Below, in pieces: positions 12,456-25,057 of a stretch of DNA of 64,000 bases. The notes under the pieces are model-generated. The model was not told where the DNA came from and did not search any database. It saw only the letters and a list, made by a program, of their open reading frames with translations. The stretch's first letter is position 1; each line of letters begins with the position of its first letter. The DNA comes from Vespa crabro (lineage: Eukaryota; Arthropoda; Insecta; Hymenoptera; Vespidae). A program made the translations under genes and the position numbers. The stretch spans positions 2,728,001 to 2,792,000 of the forward strand of contig NC_060966.1 of assembly GCF_910589235.1 (NCBI RefSeq), read 5' to 3'.

Positions 12456-12764
12456 TATGTAGTTACATTCATGGATTTACATATATTTATGTAATATGAT
12501 ATAAAATTTATATTCTGGCCGCCAGTTTGACGCGCAGATCACGTAAAGATAAAAAGGGATCACGGAAGTGTTCATTATTTTTAGTATATTCTCTCCTCTT
12601 ACACTCTATCCTGTAGGATATATGCGTAGGATGGCTAAAGCAAAATTGCATGAATAATTTTGAAAAAACAAAAGACGATCTATTATTCGTATTATTTATC
12701 TATAATGTAGACGTATGCTCTTGAGCGCAAGATCTGGTATTAAATCAACGATCCTACTAAAATT

Positions 12765-13592
12765 ACATAAAATGATAAAATCATTTTCTGCGCACTAATA
12801 TGCACACGTGACTTCCAATCTACACGAAAATCATAATAAAGGACGTGATCCTTTCAATAGTTAAAAAATTCACTCTCGCGTGATCTTCTTCCGCCGTCGG
12901 ATACACAATTTTTCAGTTTATTGAATAATTGTCGATTTGTTAAAATTGAATAATAGACTTAGAATTATTCAATCAACAGACGAAAAAAATTGCATTGTTT
13001 GTACCATTGAAATGATGTTTTGTGAAATGACAACAATGATGTTCAAATGAAGGCGAGCACTTTGTGAAAAGGTTGCGAGCACGAATTTGCATTTCTCTCG
13101 ATTCCAGGAACTACTTGAACCGAATTATACGACTGTATTATATAATGGTGATCTCTAATTACAACGCTATGAATGAGTTTTCATTAGCAACAAGTACGTT
13201 TGACATCAGCTGTGTAGCAAGTGAAATTCATTTATAAGGAAAGCGATTCCGATTATTGTCACAAACCACCAGGTAATATATTTCATTTAAAATTCAACTC
13301 CGAAATGTTGGTCCGTTTTGGTACGGAAAACATTTTACGAGAATGGTATTCGTTCAATACGCATCAAATCGAGATTAATGATGTAGCAATTTGGAGCTTA
13401 GAGAAAGGAATCAATAAAATGTGGTTCCAGATTTTCTTTATCAAAGATAATTTACAGAATTTAATTATGAAAGCTGTTATGATTGAGGTAAAATATTTAT
13501 GTCTTTTTTTGCTTAACAAAATTTGTCTCTGCTTTCTCCTTTCTTCTTTTTCTTTTTTAGACTTCTTCATTCATAACTATAGACAAGGATAG
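12765..13592 (+). pseudogene. Ionotropic receptor pseudogene, exons 1-3 heads, cut by a repeat
   Basis: The upstream block near 12,765-12,830 and a start-region match near 12,985 are followed directly by exon 2, so most of exon 1 and intron 1 are lost. Exon 2 (about 13,020-13,487) keeps PGNIFHLKFNSEMLVRFG and the following ENILREWYS run, but carries frameshifts and stops in its first half. Exon 3 begins at 13,561 after a TTTTTTAG acceptor and stops about 30 bases later, where a repeat shared with 40,990-41,930 begins. Its closest partner is the inverted copy at 57.2-59.5 kb. Confidence 0.8.
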
Positions 13593-14540
13593 CGAACGTT
13601 TCGTTATTGTGTATCGTTAAATTGTGCTAGCTACATTCGAGTGAGACATGACTAATTTAGCCAATAAGCCTTACTATCTTTAACTTCAAACTAGAAAGTT
13701 GATTTCGACGATGGCTTCTCTCGGGTTATCAGCGAAGGCGGTAATAAAATAAGGAAAGTGAAAGAGAATGGGTAGGGTTCAAGGAAGAATATAAAGTTTA
13801 GAAAGGGAAGGAATGATGCTTATTGGTCGTGTACGCATCAGGATATTTCGTCCAAAATGGTTAAATAATTTCATGTTGGCTCCTTTGTAGTGGTGACCGT
13901 AGACACTCATAAATGATGAATTGTTAACTTCAGAATCGGTTCATTAGCGTACAGTGATCGATCGTATATAAATGTTCAGATACAGAACGACTCCCTTACG
14001 GTTATATAGCAATGGACCCTAAATCATGTCATAAAATATTTTTTTTTATTAATTTCATTTATATTTTTTTTATTTATTTTGGAAAAAAGATAAATTTTTT
14101 TGAGATATATTATTTCTTTAAGAGTATGAGGAGTAAGAAATTGCTATTATCGAACAATAAACATTTATTCTCAATAATAAGTTTACACTATTTTAAATTA
14201 GTATCGAATCATTCCTTGAGGTCAAAAACGTCTCTCTTTTTCTTTCTCTTTATCTCTCATTCCTTGCACACCATCTAACTTTCATTGATACAGACAGTAT
14301 TGATACACGCATTTGGATGCAGACACGCAAAATTTCTTAATACGATAGACCGAGTCATATTCCTTTTAACAAAAACGGAATTCATGGAAATTTATTATAA
14401 TAGCAACCGACTTTTCTTCTAAACTTTATTCATCTACTTTTTTCTGGATATGACCCACAATGATCTTAAGTGGTCAATTTCTGAAACTGTAACCAGAATA
14501 TTTTTTTCTGTACTTAATTAGGTTTTTTCTAGCAATTTTA
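13590..14540 (-). repeat. 0.95-kb LTR-like element, left copy
   Basis: A nearly complete inverted duplicate of about 40,990-41,930. One end reads as GGTTTTTTCTAGCAA at 14,523-14,537 and its mate starts as TTGCTAGAAAAAACC. The other end is near CGTTTCGTTATTGTG at 13,590. It contains a poly-pyrimidine stretch near 14,230-14,265. Blocks near 13,700-13,830 resemble the LTR-like repeats at 27,100-27,850 and 47,930-48,760. It directly abuts a truncated receptor exon. The frame at 14,012-14,278 is AT/CT-rich translation, not a gene. Confidence 0.6.
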
Positions 14541-15125
14541 TCGCTACGACTTATAGGACAATAAAAAATGAATGGATCTTAGAATAGGAGGACCGTTACT
14601 GTAATAATATGAATATTTTTGTGATATAGCTTAGACGAATGCAAATACATTGAGTAACGTTTCATTCAACGTCTGGACGCTGTAAGTGGAGAGGATACGG
14701 AAATGGCTACTTATCTCAGAAAATATTGATATAGCGAGAAAATGTTTTTTACATTATAAAAATATTGTTAACTACGAAGTGTCACGTAAACATTTAATTG
14801 CTTGTTGAAAAAACATGAATAAATATATAATTAAGATTGAATTCATCCAAAAATGAGAATAAATATCAGTAAATATAACGGAAAAGTAGAATAATTATTT
14901 TATTAAGGATAAATGCTACGTTTTCGTTGTTGATAGAAGTTGTTCTAACGTTTGCCAGCGATCAACGAGATAATATCAAATTATTGAACGATTTCAATAT
15001 TAGTTAGTAATACTTTCAAACTGATTGTCGATAAATTCTAAAGTAGTTGACATTCAGGAAAAGTTCACCGACCACTTCAGAAACATAATCTCATTAGATA
15101 ACATTAACTTACTCAATGTTGTTCA
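14541..15125. other. Unassigned AT-rich intergenic DNA
   Basis: No exon, repeat or element was recognised. It separates the receptor cluster from the first P450 relic. Confidence 0.4.
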
Positions 15126-15319
15126 AATTAGAGAAAGTCTTGACCATTTATTATATAAAATCGTATGAAATAATGAAATCCTTTTGTAGTTTTTGTACAA
15201 TGCTTATTTTATACGGTTAATAATTTATAACTGTTACATATTACCTACAGTTATACACAGTATTTGTTATGTTTATATATTAATTGTCTATATATTATAT
15301 TTATATACATTAAACATTA

Positions 15320-15480
15320 GACGTCTCGCCGGCTTTAACGTAACACTCATTTTTATCAGAATTTCTTTTATTATTACTGGCCGTATTTTAATGATAAATC
15401 CTTTTAACAAAATAGCAATTATTATCTTCACATTGTGAATTTTTTATCTAAGAATGTAAAATCAATAGTAAATGCATTTT
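15320..15480 (-). pseudogene. Cytochrome P450 last-exon relic
   Basis: On the minus strand this lines up with exon 12 and adjacent intron of the P450 copy ending at 17,123. Shared features are the GCCGG(C/T)TTTAA tract, the AAATAGCAATTATT tract, the intron tract AAAATCAAT.GTAAATGCATTT, and about 190 bases of 3' flank (15,130-15,320 against 16,950-17,120). The heme-proximal part is missing and the frame is destroyed. It implies an earlier tandem duplication with the copy at 17.1 kb. Confidence 0.6.
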
Positions 15481-16263
15481 CTAGAATTTATGGAATACAA
15501 TTTAAATATTATTTAAAAACAAACGTAAGGAATAAATGTAACCAGAAGATTGAATGTCAGTCCACGTGCAGAGATTAGGCGAGCATTTTACGCCGGACGT
15601 AGATCATTGGCCTATGCTCTAAAAAACGTACACGTGGATAGCAAAAAGCGACAATGCAAGAGTAAAGAGCGAAAAAAATGCTTATCTGTATAGAACACTA
15701 GGCATGATAACAGGGAGTAGAACACGTATATAATGTATAATTAACGAGTGAATTCTTCTTAATATTGTTAAATACGATGAAAAGACATTACTTGTATAGT
15801 TTGTATTTAATTGTTATAAAATGTCTGTCATTAAATACCTAAAGAAATGATTAATTTGACATAATGATCATTTTAGCATTTAAAAAATCTCATCTTCTAT
15901 TTATTTTTTATTTTCTAACGGCTTTTTAGCGGGATTGTTTGGAAACAATCTCGTGAATAAATAAAGTATTCCTGCAAGAATTTACACAACTCCATATAAA
16001 TCTAATACTTTAACTGATATTCATAAATAATATTAACAAATTCCTGCTAAGAATGTGAGAGAAAGAGAGGGAGAGGATGATATGAAATAAAATGAGAATT
16101 AAAAGGAAGGATATGTGTATAGGATTAGAATACCAAAATTTACATGATATAGTTTTTTCATAAACTTCCGTTGTGTATGACGCAACTATTACATATGCAG
16201 CCTCGGCTGAATCCGATAAAAAAGATTGTTTTTTGCTTGCATACTTGATAAGTTATGCATTCC

Positions 16264-16310
<47 letters not shown>

Positions 16311-16832
16311 ATTCCCTCTTCCTAATTCCCTTTCTCTCTTTCTTTCTTTCTCTAAAATAGTACGAAGCCGCCGGAGTAGAGAGGGAAATAATCAATCCAA
16401 GCTTATAGAGACGCAACGTAAAGACAGCGTTTCTCGCTTGTTTGGTAGTCCATATTTTGTCCAATCGCTGAAATCATACACCTTACGAATGAAATGTAAT
16501 GAATAGCGTAATTGTTTGATGGATAATATTATATTTAAGACTGAATCAAAAAATTGGAATTTATGAATTCACTCTTCACTCGATCACTTACCCGTCGCGT
16601 GCGTTGAATAATATCACTCGATTCGTCTGGTTGAACGACCTATGAATTGACCTATGAATTGAATAATTATTGAATAATTACCTTATTTCATACTAGAAGT
16701 ATTTTATCATTAAATTTTATAATTTGTAGATAAGAATTTTTAAACAAAATAGATTATTTACCTTATTTAGTTTCATCGCATGATAAGACTCTACATGTGA
16801 CAGTCGAGTATTCTGATTTATGAGAAAGAGAC

Positions 16833-16869
<37 letters not shown>

Positions 16870-17122
16870 AAGAGAGAGAATGTATTAAAATATTAATTTA
16901 TTAGAAATTCGAAATAAGCAAAAATGACCTTCGAGGGATATATTAATTATTTATTCATTATATCAAATTACATGAAATAATTAGTGAAAGGTTTTTGTAC
17001 AGTTTTTATTTTATACAAATAATAATTTGTTTCTGCTACAGATTTTATACTATATTTCACAGAATTCGTTATGTATATATATATTAATTATGAATGTATT
17101 GCATATATATTATATGTTTTAA
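15481..17122. other. Intergenic DNA with dispersed repeat and microsatellites
   Basis: About 15,880-16,140 matches parts of the dispersed repeat at 1,150-2,160 and 25,490-26,410. A CT run lies at 16,265-16,308 and a GA run at 16,833-16,880. The Ser/Leu-rich frame at 16,255-16,506 is translation of the CT run. No gene was recognised. Confidence 0.5.
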
Positions 17123-18975
17123 TTAATTTCTTCTGTCAAATTTTAATCTTATTGGTTTTGCCGGTTTTAAAGTGAGGCTTATCTTTAAACCTATTTCTGC
17201 AATTCCTACTGGATTATTTATTTTAATTAAAAATCTTAGCAGCGTAGCAATGATTGTTGTCATATTTAGCATAGCAAAATGTTGACCTAAAAAAATAAAA
17301 TCAATTGTAAATGCATTTTATTTTAGAATTTTCTGGAATATATTATAAAATAATCCATAGGAGTATGTAATTACCTATGCAATTTCTTCGACCGTAACTA
17401 AATAGAAAGAAATATGTAAAACAATTCTTTCCCGATAGGAACCTATCGGGATCGAATACTAATGGCCGTGGCCAATATTTTGCGCTTCCATGAAGTTTAT
17501 AAATGAGAAATACTGCTGAACTATCTTTCGGTATAATCTAACCTTCTCTCAGTTAATACAATTAATAAAAAATATTATTGCTATATAATATATTCATATT
17601 ATTAATGATAAAAAACATAAAATAAGTCATTTTGTATGCAGAGATATCTTCTATATCTTGCGTCACTCTACGGGCGATGACTTGTCCTGCGAAGATGTAA
17701 TGTTTCCTTGATCACACGTTCCAAAAGTTTCATACTTTTAAAATTCATTATATGTCATTGGAACATATTTTGGATCGTCCGAGCAGTAAATTCGATTAAC
17801 TTCCTCATATACTTCGTCCTTTGTGATCGAAGATTTGGAAGACATGATAAGAAATTAATATGAATATAATTTACGTCGGATACGTAATGACAAATTATTG
17901 AGAAAATGTTATATATATGTACTTGAATTTCCGGGAATGTTGCAAGCATTAAGAGGACAAAGCTAATGGTTGTAGCTGAAGTTTCGCTTCCCTGAAAGCA
18001 ATATACAGTTTTCCTTAATTGTCATTAATAAAAAAATGTTATTCCAATTAAAAATAATAAATATGACTTGCAGCTATAATTATTGTATTCATTTCATTGC
18101 GGATATATTGCTCCGAATATTTTCCCCTTTCGTGCGACAATTCAAATAAAAAATCTAGAAGTGTCCTTGACTTTGGTTCTTGAAAAATGAACAAGAATCT
18201 CATTAATATTATTAGTAAATGAAAAGATTCAAAACTAAATTTTATTAAACGTATATTTCATATTTTTACCTAAATTTCCCTCTGTTAATTCCCGATTAAT
18301 TTTACTTTTCAATATAAATTTCTTCTTTTCTTTGATTATCTTTAGGAATAAAAAACAATAATATATATATATGAAATATAAAATTAAAATTTCGAAATTT
18401 TGAAAAGTAGGAATACAATTTAAAAAATGTTTCTTCTAATTATACTTTGTTTGTAAAGTTATGCAGATAAAACAAATACGCCTGATATTTCTTTTCTATA
18501 GCAGTGTTATAAAAAATTATATTTGGATGTAACCATAATTTGAAGATCCTCTGTGCAGCTATATCCATTCCACTGAAAGAGCAGACGAAAAATATACAAT
18601 ACATTAAGAAAATAAAAGTTTCATTATTATTACCATTCTAACGCTTCAGCTAATTTGCAATCCGGATTTGTCAGCGAATTTATTTTCGTACCCAGCATGC
18701 TGTCTTCCAATAAAAAGTTTAACAAAATTATATTAAACTTTAAACAAAAACGTCAATTTTATACACGTATAAATATTTCTAAATTCTACCACATATTATA
18801 TCCAATGTACATAGAAAAATGTAATGGAAAACGTCTAATTCTTCTCCAACTGAAGTTTCCAAGTTTTTCATTAAAATGATAGAATAATTAATGAATACGT
18901 CTATATGCGATTTTGTATGTTTTAAAAGAAAGACGTCATTTAAAATTTTTCGATGAGGATTCCACAATGATGAAT
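17123..18975 (-). pseudogene. Cytochrome P450 (CYP4-like) pseudogene, exons 4-12
   Basis: Nine exons of the 12-exon P450 plan remain. Exon 12 (17,123-about 17,286) is open. Exon 11 keeps FSYGRRNCIG, the heme-cysteine loop, but the Trp codon of its start is TAG. Exon 10 has a 1-nt insertion before its KSMKLL segment and a deletion that turns ETLRLFP into ETLH, destroying the ExxR motif, and its 5' splice site lacks GT. Exon 9 keeps GSETSATT, the oxygen-binding helix. Exon 4 ends at about 18,967 and homology stops at 18,975; exons 1-3 are gone, replaced by the repeat starting at 18,985. Exons 4-8 resemble the copy at 39.3-41.0 kb more than the others, so these two are likely sisters. Confidence 0.8.
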
Positions 18976-18984
18976 GAGGGATAA

Positions 18985-20625
18985 TGACAAATCAAGTGAT
19001 TATTAATATAACATGAAAAAAAAATCAATAATTCACGTAACGCGGGATTGTATCATTTGTTACATTCTCCCATCGATTAAATTTACGTTCGGTCTGGAGA
19101 AGGAAACCTATAAAGGACACATTTTTCAGTTGGTACAAATTTATATAATAATTTTAATTTAAAGGAGTATATTTAAGAATTTGAAAATTAGTAATAAAAA
19201 TGATATTGAATTGACTTATCAATTAATTATTAATTATATCAAATCATTTCAAATTATGAGGGATTAGTGTATGATTTTTGATTTATGCAGTTAGTACGTA
19301 TTTATTTTGCATACATATTATCAATTACTACGCATAAAATTCCTTACCATTGATAAAAATATAAAATATAAAATATAAAATAAAAGGAACATATAAAAGA
19401 TGTAGAAAAATTTATAAAAATATGAATATACTTATAAAACTTGAATCTTTGTTATGAAGCAATTACGTTTAATACTATACTATAATCCATTACTCGGTAC
19501 TTTGTGATTCTTTATTCTTTTAATCGCGCTGTTTTACTTTTAAAATTGTCAGTTCGTTAATCATGGCTTAAGCCGTGTGAAACTCAAGATTCTCTATTTC
19601 CCGTTTACATTCAAATTCAGCATTCAATAAGCAATCTAAATAATTTTTCCGAGTATGTAGTACTCCATTTGAGTCAGTAATAAAATTATCATTCTCATCT
19701 TTCACCATTTCCGTTTTATCATGGAATCCTTTTAGAAAATTATTTATCACATTGCACATACCACGGACGTTACTGCTTTGACGATTTTTATTTTTACTTG
19801 TCCTTTTTATACATATTGCTATTTTTTATACTTTTAATAATAATATTATTATTAGTAATATTGTTATGATCCGACGTAGAGAAGATTGATGTGAACTCGG
19901 AACTAGATGTCTCTAGACATACATTAGAAATTTTGACACGTAAACATCGGTTGTCATCCGTCTTCTACGGTAACCCGAACTAAGCGAACGTTCAGAAATA
20001 TTTAAATATTTTATTAAAAGAGTTAATCTGTTAAATTGTTCATTGTAAATAAGTTGTTGTTTTGGTTATCAAAGTTTTTTCTTGTCTTAACGTATGGTTG
20101 TGGGTAACAATAGATAATCTATAAATTATGTTTAATAACTGTATTTATTAGCTAATGTTCTTCAAGAATTATAACTGGAAACTCTTATTTTTCTTATGAA
20201 CAAGATAAATAATAATTATTGAAGAAAAATACATATTAAAATAAGAAACGAATGAAAATATAATTACACAAATTAATCATCAATCCAATGAAGAACCAAA
20301 TGAATAAGATTTTATACGTCAGTGCTGTGGTTGCATTTATATTTTTCATAAGTTGTGTAATAACATAATCATTATCGAGCGATCGTGCAAAAGAAACGTT
20401 TATGTAAGCAAATTCCAATTGAATGTACAAAGTCCATAGACTACAATATTTAAATAACCAGTGCTTCCCTCTTCATTCTTTCCTTTCACTGTTACGGCAG
20501 GAGAATCATAATAGTTGCATTGTGCAATCAGTGTGTCTGTAAATTACAAAATTTATAACCATAATCGCTAGATTATATTTATTTTATTAAGTTATTTCCA
20601 TACATTCTATTTGAATCAGTTCATC
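18985..20625. repeat. 5' flank block of P450 copies; direct copy at about 37,660-39,285
   Basis: This 1.6-kb block, plus the two P450 exons after it, is repeated in the same orientation at 37,660-39,680 and partly inverted at 21,010-21,560 and 45,560-46,940. It contains a non-LTR-like fragment at 19,559-19,760. The 20,236-20,430 minus frame is also present at 38,896-39,078, but looks like AT-rich translation and was not called as a gene. Confidence 0.75.
19559..19760 (-). mobile_element. Possible non-LTR retrotransposon (LINE) fragment
   Basis: The minus-strand frame reads MVKDENDNFITDSNGVL and, further on, a run ending ENLEFHTA. This order (charged DENG-like turn, ITD, W/R-K-N-Y, LLN, then an HTA end) is what I know from the linker between endonuclease and reverse transcriptase in common animal LINE ORF2 proteins. 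The frame meets a stop right after HTA. Copies sit at 38,214-38,420 (minus) and 46,150-46,362 (plus), carried along by the larger duplications. Confidence 0.4.
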
Positions 20626-20985
20626 ATGGAATTCACTGTAATATTAATTATTATTGAAACGATTTTATTTGGATTGCTCTATGGAATAGCAGAATACATT
20701 TTAAGTAAATTACATATGTTTAATAAAATTAAAGGAATTTCTGGTCCAAAAACATATTCAATTATTAGAAATGTTCATTCATTTATTAATGATACAGCTG
20801 GTAAACTTGCATCTTAAATATTTTATATGGCAGTATTTTACCCGATATTTTTTTATAATCTTTTTTTAGCTTTATTCAACCAAATATTAAATCTCGGTAA
20901 GAATTATCAATTATTGAGGCGTGTATGGCTAGAAACGAAATTATTTGTAATCGTAGACAATCCCGAATATATCAAAGTAAGATAT
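20626..20985 (+). pseudogene. Cytochrome P450 5' fragment, exons 1-2 only
   Basis: ATG at 20,626 (TCATCATGGAATTC context) opens a membrane-anchor helix followed by KIKGISGPKTYSIIRN, the position of the Pro-rich hinge. Exon 1 ends near 20,801 at G^GTAAAC. Exon 2 (about 20,870-20,981) encodes LGKNYQLL and ends NPEYIK^GTAAGA. Shortly after, sequence runs into an inverted copy of the flank block (from about 21,010), so exons 3-12 are absent. It is nearly identical to the start of the copy at 39,286. Confidence 0.8.
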
Positions 20986-21723
20986 ATTAACGTTATTTTA
21001 ATAATTTTTAATAACTTTTAATAATTTTTATAAATTTTTCTACATCTTTTATATGTTCCTTTTATTTTATATTTTATATTTTTATCGATGGTAAGGAATT
21101 TTATGCGTAGTAATTGATAATATGTAGGCAAAAGAAATACGTACTAACTGCATAAATCAAATATCTTCCACTAATCCCGCATAATTTGAAATGACTTGAT
21201 ATAATTAATAATTAATTGATAAGTCTATTCAATATCATCTTTATTACTAATTTTCAAATTCTTATATATACTCCTTTAAATTAAAATTATTATATAAATT
21301 TGTAGCAACTCAAAAATGTGTCCTTTATAAGTTTCCTTCTCCAGACCGAACGTAAATTTAATCGATGGGAGAATGTAACAAATGATACATTTCCGCGTTA
21401 CGAGAATTATTGATTTTTTTTTCATGATATATTAATAATCATTAGATTAGTCATTATCTCTCATGTTTAAGTCATCTATAATTTCTTTGTTTCTTTTCCA
21501 ATATTTTCATTCATATTCATTCGCTTTTTTACGCTTTTAACATGATCGATAACATAGGCGATTTATTATAATTATAGGCAATTTATTATAATTATAGCTA
21601 ATTAAGGTCACCTTATAGCTAATTAAGGTCAAGCATATTATATCAAATAAATACTCATATGCTGATTTCAGATTCCTGTAACACATTATTATTATATATA
21701 TATACATACATGAATTTGAATAC

Positions 21724-21754
<31 letters not shown>

Positions 21755-22178
21755 CATAACATATACAAAAAGCGAATAAACATCGTATTTATAAGATATT
21801 CATCATTCCAATAAAAAATTAATTTATAACCGGTTTATAAAGCAATACTCAGTTATCGCATTTCTTCTATTAATAAGAAGTGGGGACAGAATCAAATTTT
21901 GGTGACATCTCCGATCTTTCTAGACTGTTCTTATCCAATCAAAAGTGAAATGCCAGATGTAAGTGGTAATCACGTGAGCAAAGTCAGATTTATGTTTTCT
22001 TTAAATATTCCTCGCTTTTCTATTCCATCCTCAGTTTCTGTAAGGACAGAAGTGTGGTAAAAGTCGTTGCGTAGTGCTATCAAATTATCTGTATATCTCA
22101 ACAATTATTATTAGGGATATAAGATTATTTTCATTATATTTAAGTTGCTTATATATATTCCTATTGATACAATTCATC

Positions 22179-24897
22179 ATGTATTTCACCGTAATATTAA
22201 TTATTATTCTATCAATTTTATTTGGACTATACTATGGAATAGCAGAATACTTTTTAAATAAATTACATATGCTTAATATTATCAACGGCATTCCTGGACC
22301 AAAAGCATTTCCTATAATAGGAAATGCTCATCTGTTTATTGGCGACACAACAGGTAAATTTATATCATAAATTATTTTATATTTATGTATTTCATACAAT
22401 AATTATTTATAATCTCTATTCTAGCTATATTTAAACAAATAATAAATCTTGGTAAAAATTATCAATTATTGTGGCGTGTATGGATAGGCGCGAAATTATT
22501 TGTAATAGTGGAAAATCCTGAATATATCAGGGTATGATTTATTAACGTTATTTTAATAATTTTTAATAAATTCATGATCTTTTCATTTTGTATTTTTATT
22601 TTATTTCGGAAGACTGTACTCAATAATCCAAATATTACTGATAAGAGCGAGGAATATGAAATATTTAAACCTGTTGTGGGCAATGGATTGTTAACTGCTT
22701 CAGGTGAAGTATATATCTTCCACATTGTTTACTAGTACAAAAATAATTATATTAATTATGTACTATCTAATATATTCTTTTTTGTAACATTTAATCTTAT
22801 GAAATTGAATAGAAAAAAATTTTTTCTCCTTTACTTACACACACAAATGAATATATGCACAAGATCTTTTTTCTTTTACTCTTTTATTATAAACATGTAT
22901 GTATAGACCAACAAATTAAATAAAATATGTAAATTAAAGTAATATGTAAATTATGTAAAATAAGTGAAATATGTAAATTAAACACTAATAACTTTCTTTT
23001 TGATTTGATTTTAGCATCAGTATGGGATTCACATCGAAAAGTTTTAAATAAAATGTTCCTTATGAAAAATATAAAGTCACATATAGATGTATTTATTAAT
23101 CATTCTATCGCATTAATGGAAAAATTGGAAACTTTTGTTGGAGGAGAATTAGACATTTTTGATTATGTCTTTCGCTGTACTTTGGATATAATATATGGTA
23201 TTTTAATTTAGAAATTTTAATGTTTATAACATTTATGTACATTTATTTGAATTTACTATAATTTTGCTAAACTTTAAATTGGAAGATGTCACGCTGGATA
23301 CGCAACTAAATTCGCTGACAAATCCAGACTGTAAATTAGCTGAATCAATAAAATGGTAATAATAATGATACTTTTATTTTGTAATATATTATGTATACTT
23401 TTAACATTTTTTGTGTGCACTTTCAGTGGGATGGATATAGCAACAAAAAGAATCTAAATTATGGTTACATCCGAACATAATTTTTTATAACACTGCTATT
23501 GGAAAGAAATTTCAGACGTGCGTGGCTTATCTGGATAACGTAACAAACAAGGTATCATTAAGGCAAATATTTTTTAAATTGCATTACTTATTTTCAAAAT
23601 TAATAAATTTTAATATAATATTTTCTATACATATCGTTATTTTTTGTTCCTAAAGATAATCAAAGAAAAAATGGAATCTATGTTAAGAAGTAAAATTAAT
23701 CGGCAATTGACGGCGGAAAAGTTAGGTATAAATAAGCAATATACCTTTAATAAAATTTAATTTTCAATCATGTCATTTATTAATGATAAATTCTTGTTCA
23801 TCTTTCAAGGACAAAAACAGAAGACACTTCTAGATTCTTTATTCGAGTCATCGTACGAAGGAGAAATATATTCGGAGCAAGATATTCGCGATGAAATGAA
23901 TACAATAATTATAGCTGTAAGTCGTATTTATTATTTTTATTTGCAATAACATTTTTTTTATTAATGACAATTAAGGAAAACTGTATATTGCTTTCAGGGA
24001 AGCGAAACTTCAGCTACAACCATTAGCTTTGTCCTCTTAATGCTTGCAACATTCCCGGAAATTCAAGTACATATATATAACATTTTCTCAATAATTTGTC
24101 ATTACGTATCCGACGTAAATTATATTCATATTAATTTCTTATCATGTCTTCCAAATCTTCGATCACAAAGGACGAAGTATATGAGGAAGTTAATCGAATT
24201 TACTGCTCGGACGATCCAAAATATGTTCCAATGACATATAATGATATTAAAAGTATGAAACTTTTGGATCGTGTGATCAAGGAAACATTACGTCTATTTC
24301 CTGCAGGTCCTATCATCGCCCGGAAAGTGACGCAAGATATAAAAGGTACCTTTGCATTCAAAATAATTTTGTACGCATCTTTCCATTGTTTTACGTTTTA
24401 TATTTCATTATTTATAATATGAACGTATTATATAGTACTAATATTTATTTATTTATTATATTAAGTTACAAAAAATTGGACTATACCGGAAGGATGTTCA
24501 GCAGTATTTCTCATCTATAAACTACATAGAAGTGCGAAATATTGGCCACGGCCATTAGTATTTAATCCCGATAGGTTCCTACCGGAAAGGAATTGTTCTA
24601 CGTATTTCTTTCCATTTAGTTATGGTCGAAGAAATTGCATAGGTAATTGCATACTCCTATAGATTATTTGAAAGTATATTCCAGAAAATTCCAAAATAAA
24701 TTGCATTTACAATTGATTTTATTTTTTTAGGTCAACATTTCGCTATGATATTGATGGCAACAGTAATCGCTACGCTGGTAAAAAGATTTAGAATTACAAT
24801 AGACAAGCCAATAGAAATTGCAAAAATAGATTTAAAGATAAGCCTCACATTAAAACCAGCAAAACCAATAAGATTAAAATTTGAAAAAAGAAATTAA
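22179..24897 (+). CDS. Cytochrome P450, CYP4-like, 12 exons, one 2-nt frameshift
   Basis: A microsomal heme monooxygenase. Exons: 22179-22353, 22425-22531, 22613-22703, 23015-23197, 23286-23355, 23427-23551, 23656-23725, 23810-23916, 23998-24066, 24171-24345, 24466-24642, 24731-24897. The N-terminal anchor precedes GIPGPKAFPIIGN. Exon 4 has WDSHRKVLN at the C-helix. Exons 8-9 join to IIIAGSETSATT (oxygen-binding I-helix). Exon 10 has ETLRLFP (ExxR). Exon 11 has NPDRFLPE and PFSYGRRNCIG with the heme Cys. Length is about 500 residues, normal for the family. The AGxET I-helix and heme loop suit clan 4 insect P450s such as ant CYP4AB types, but the subfamily is uncertain. One lesion: exon 6 lacks 2 nt relative to other copies at about 23,454, giving TAA at 23,455-23,457. 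This is a recent pseudogene or a sequence error. Confidence 0.82.
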
Positions 24898-24931
24898 TTA
24901 AAACATAGAATATACATGAATGAATATATTA

Positions 24932-25057
24932 AGTCGACCGGAAAGTAATGTTGCTTTCTTAAATTAAATTCAAACGAATGAATTTTTATCATGTTTTTAT
25001 TTTTAATCACAAACACATATTGACATGCGCCGAAATGATATTACTTTCCGGTCCACG
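24932..25057. mobile_element. 126-bp mariner-like MITE with TA target duplication
   Basis: Terminal inverted repeats of 18 bp with two mismatches (left AGTCGACCGGAAAGTAAT, right end the complement of CGTGGACCGGAAAGTAAT) are flanked on each side by TA (24,930-31 and 25,058-59). No coding capacity. TA insertion and this TIR style fit Tc1/mariner derivatives. The element lies 35 bases after the P450 stop and was not found in the inverted P450 copy. Confidence 0.7.

Noticed and set aside
13364..13570. Lys-rich frame, also at 58,670-58,864
   Set aside because: It is antisense to receptor exon 2 and the following pyrimidine-rich intron.
14012..14278. 88-codon frame, with an inverted counterpart at 41,242-41,424
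   Set aside because: Phe/Ile/Ser-rich translation of AT- and CT-rich DNA inside the LTR-like element. Its presence in both copies follows from the duplication.
16255..16506. 83-codon frame beginning with Ser-Leu repeats
   Set aside because: It starts within a CT microsatellite and has no recognised domain or splice partner.
18655..18879. Open frame opposite to the P450 pseudogene, also at 40,166-40,393
   Set aside because: It is antisense to P450 exons 4-5 and their intron; conservation comes from the P450 sequence.
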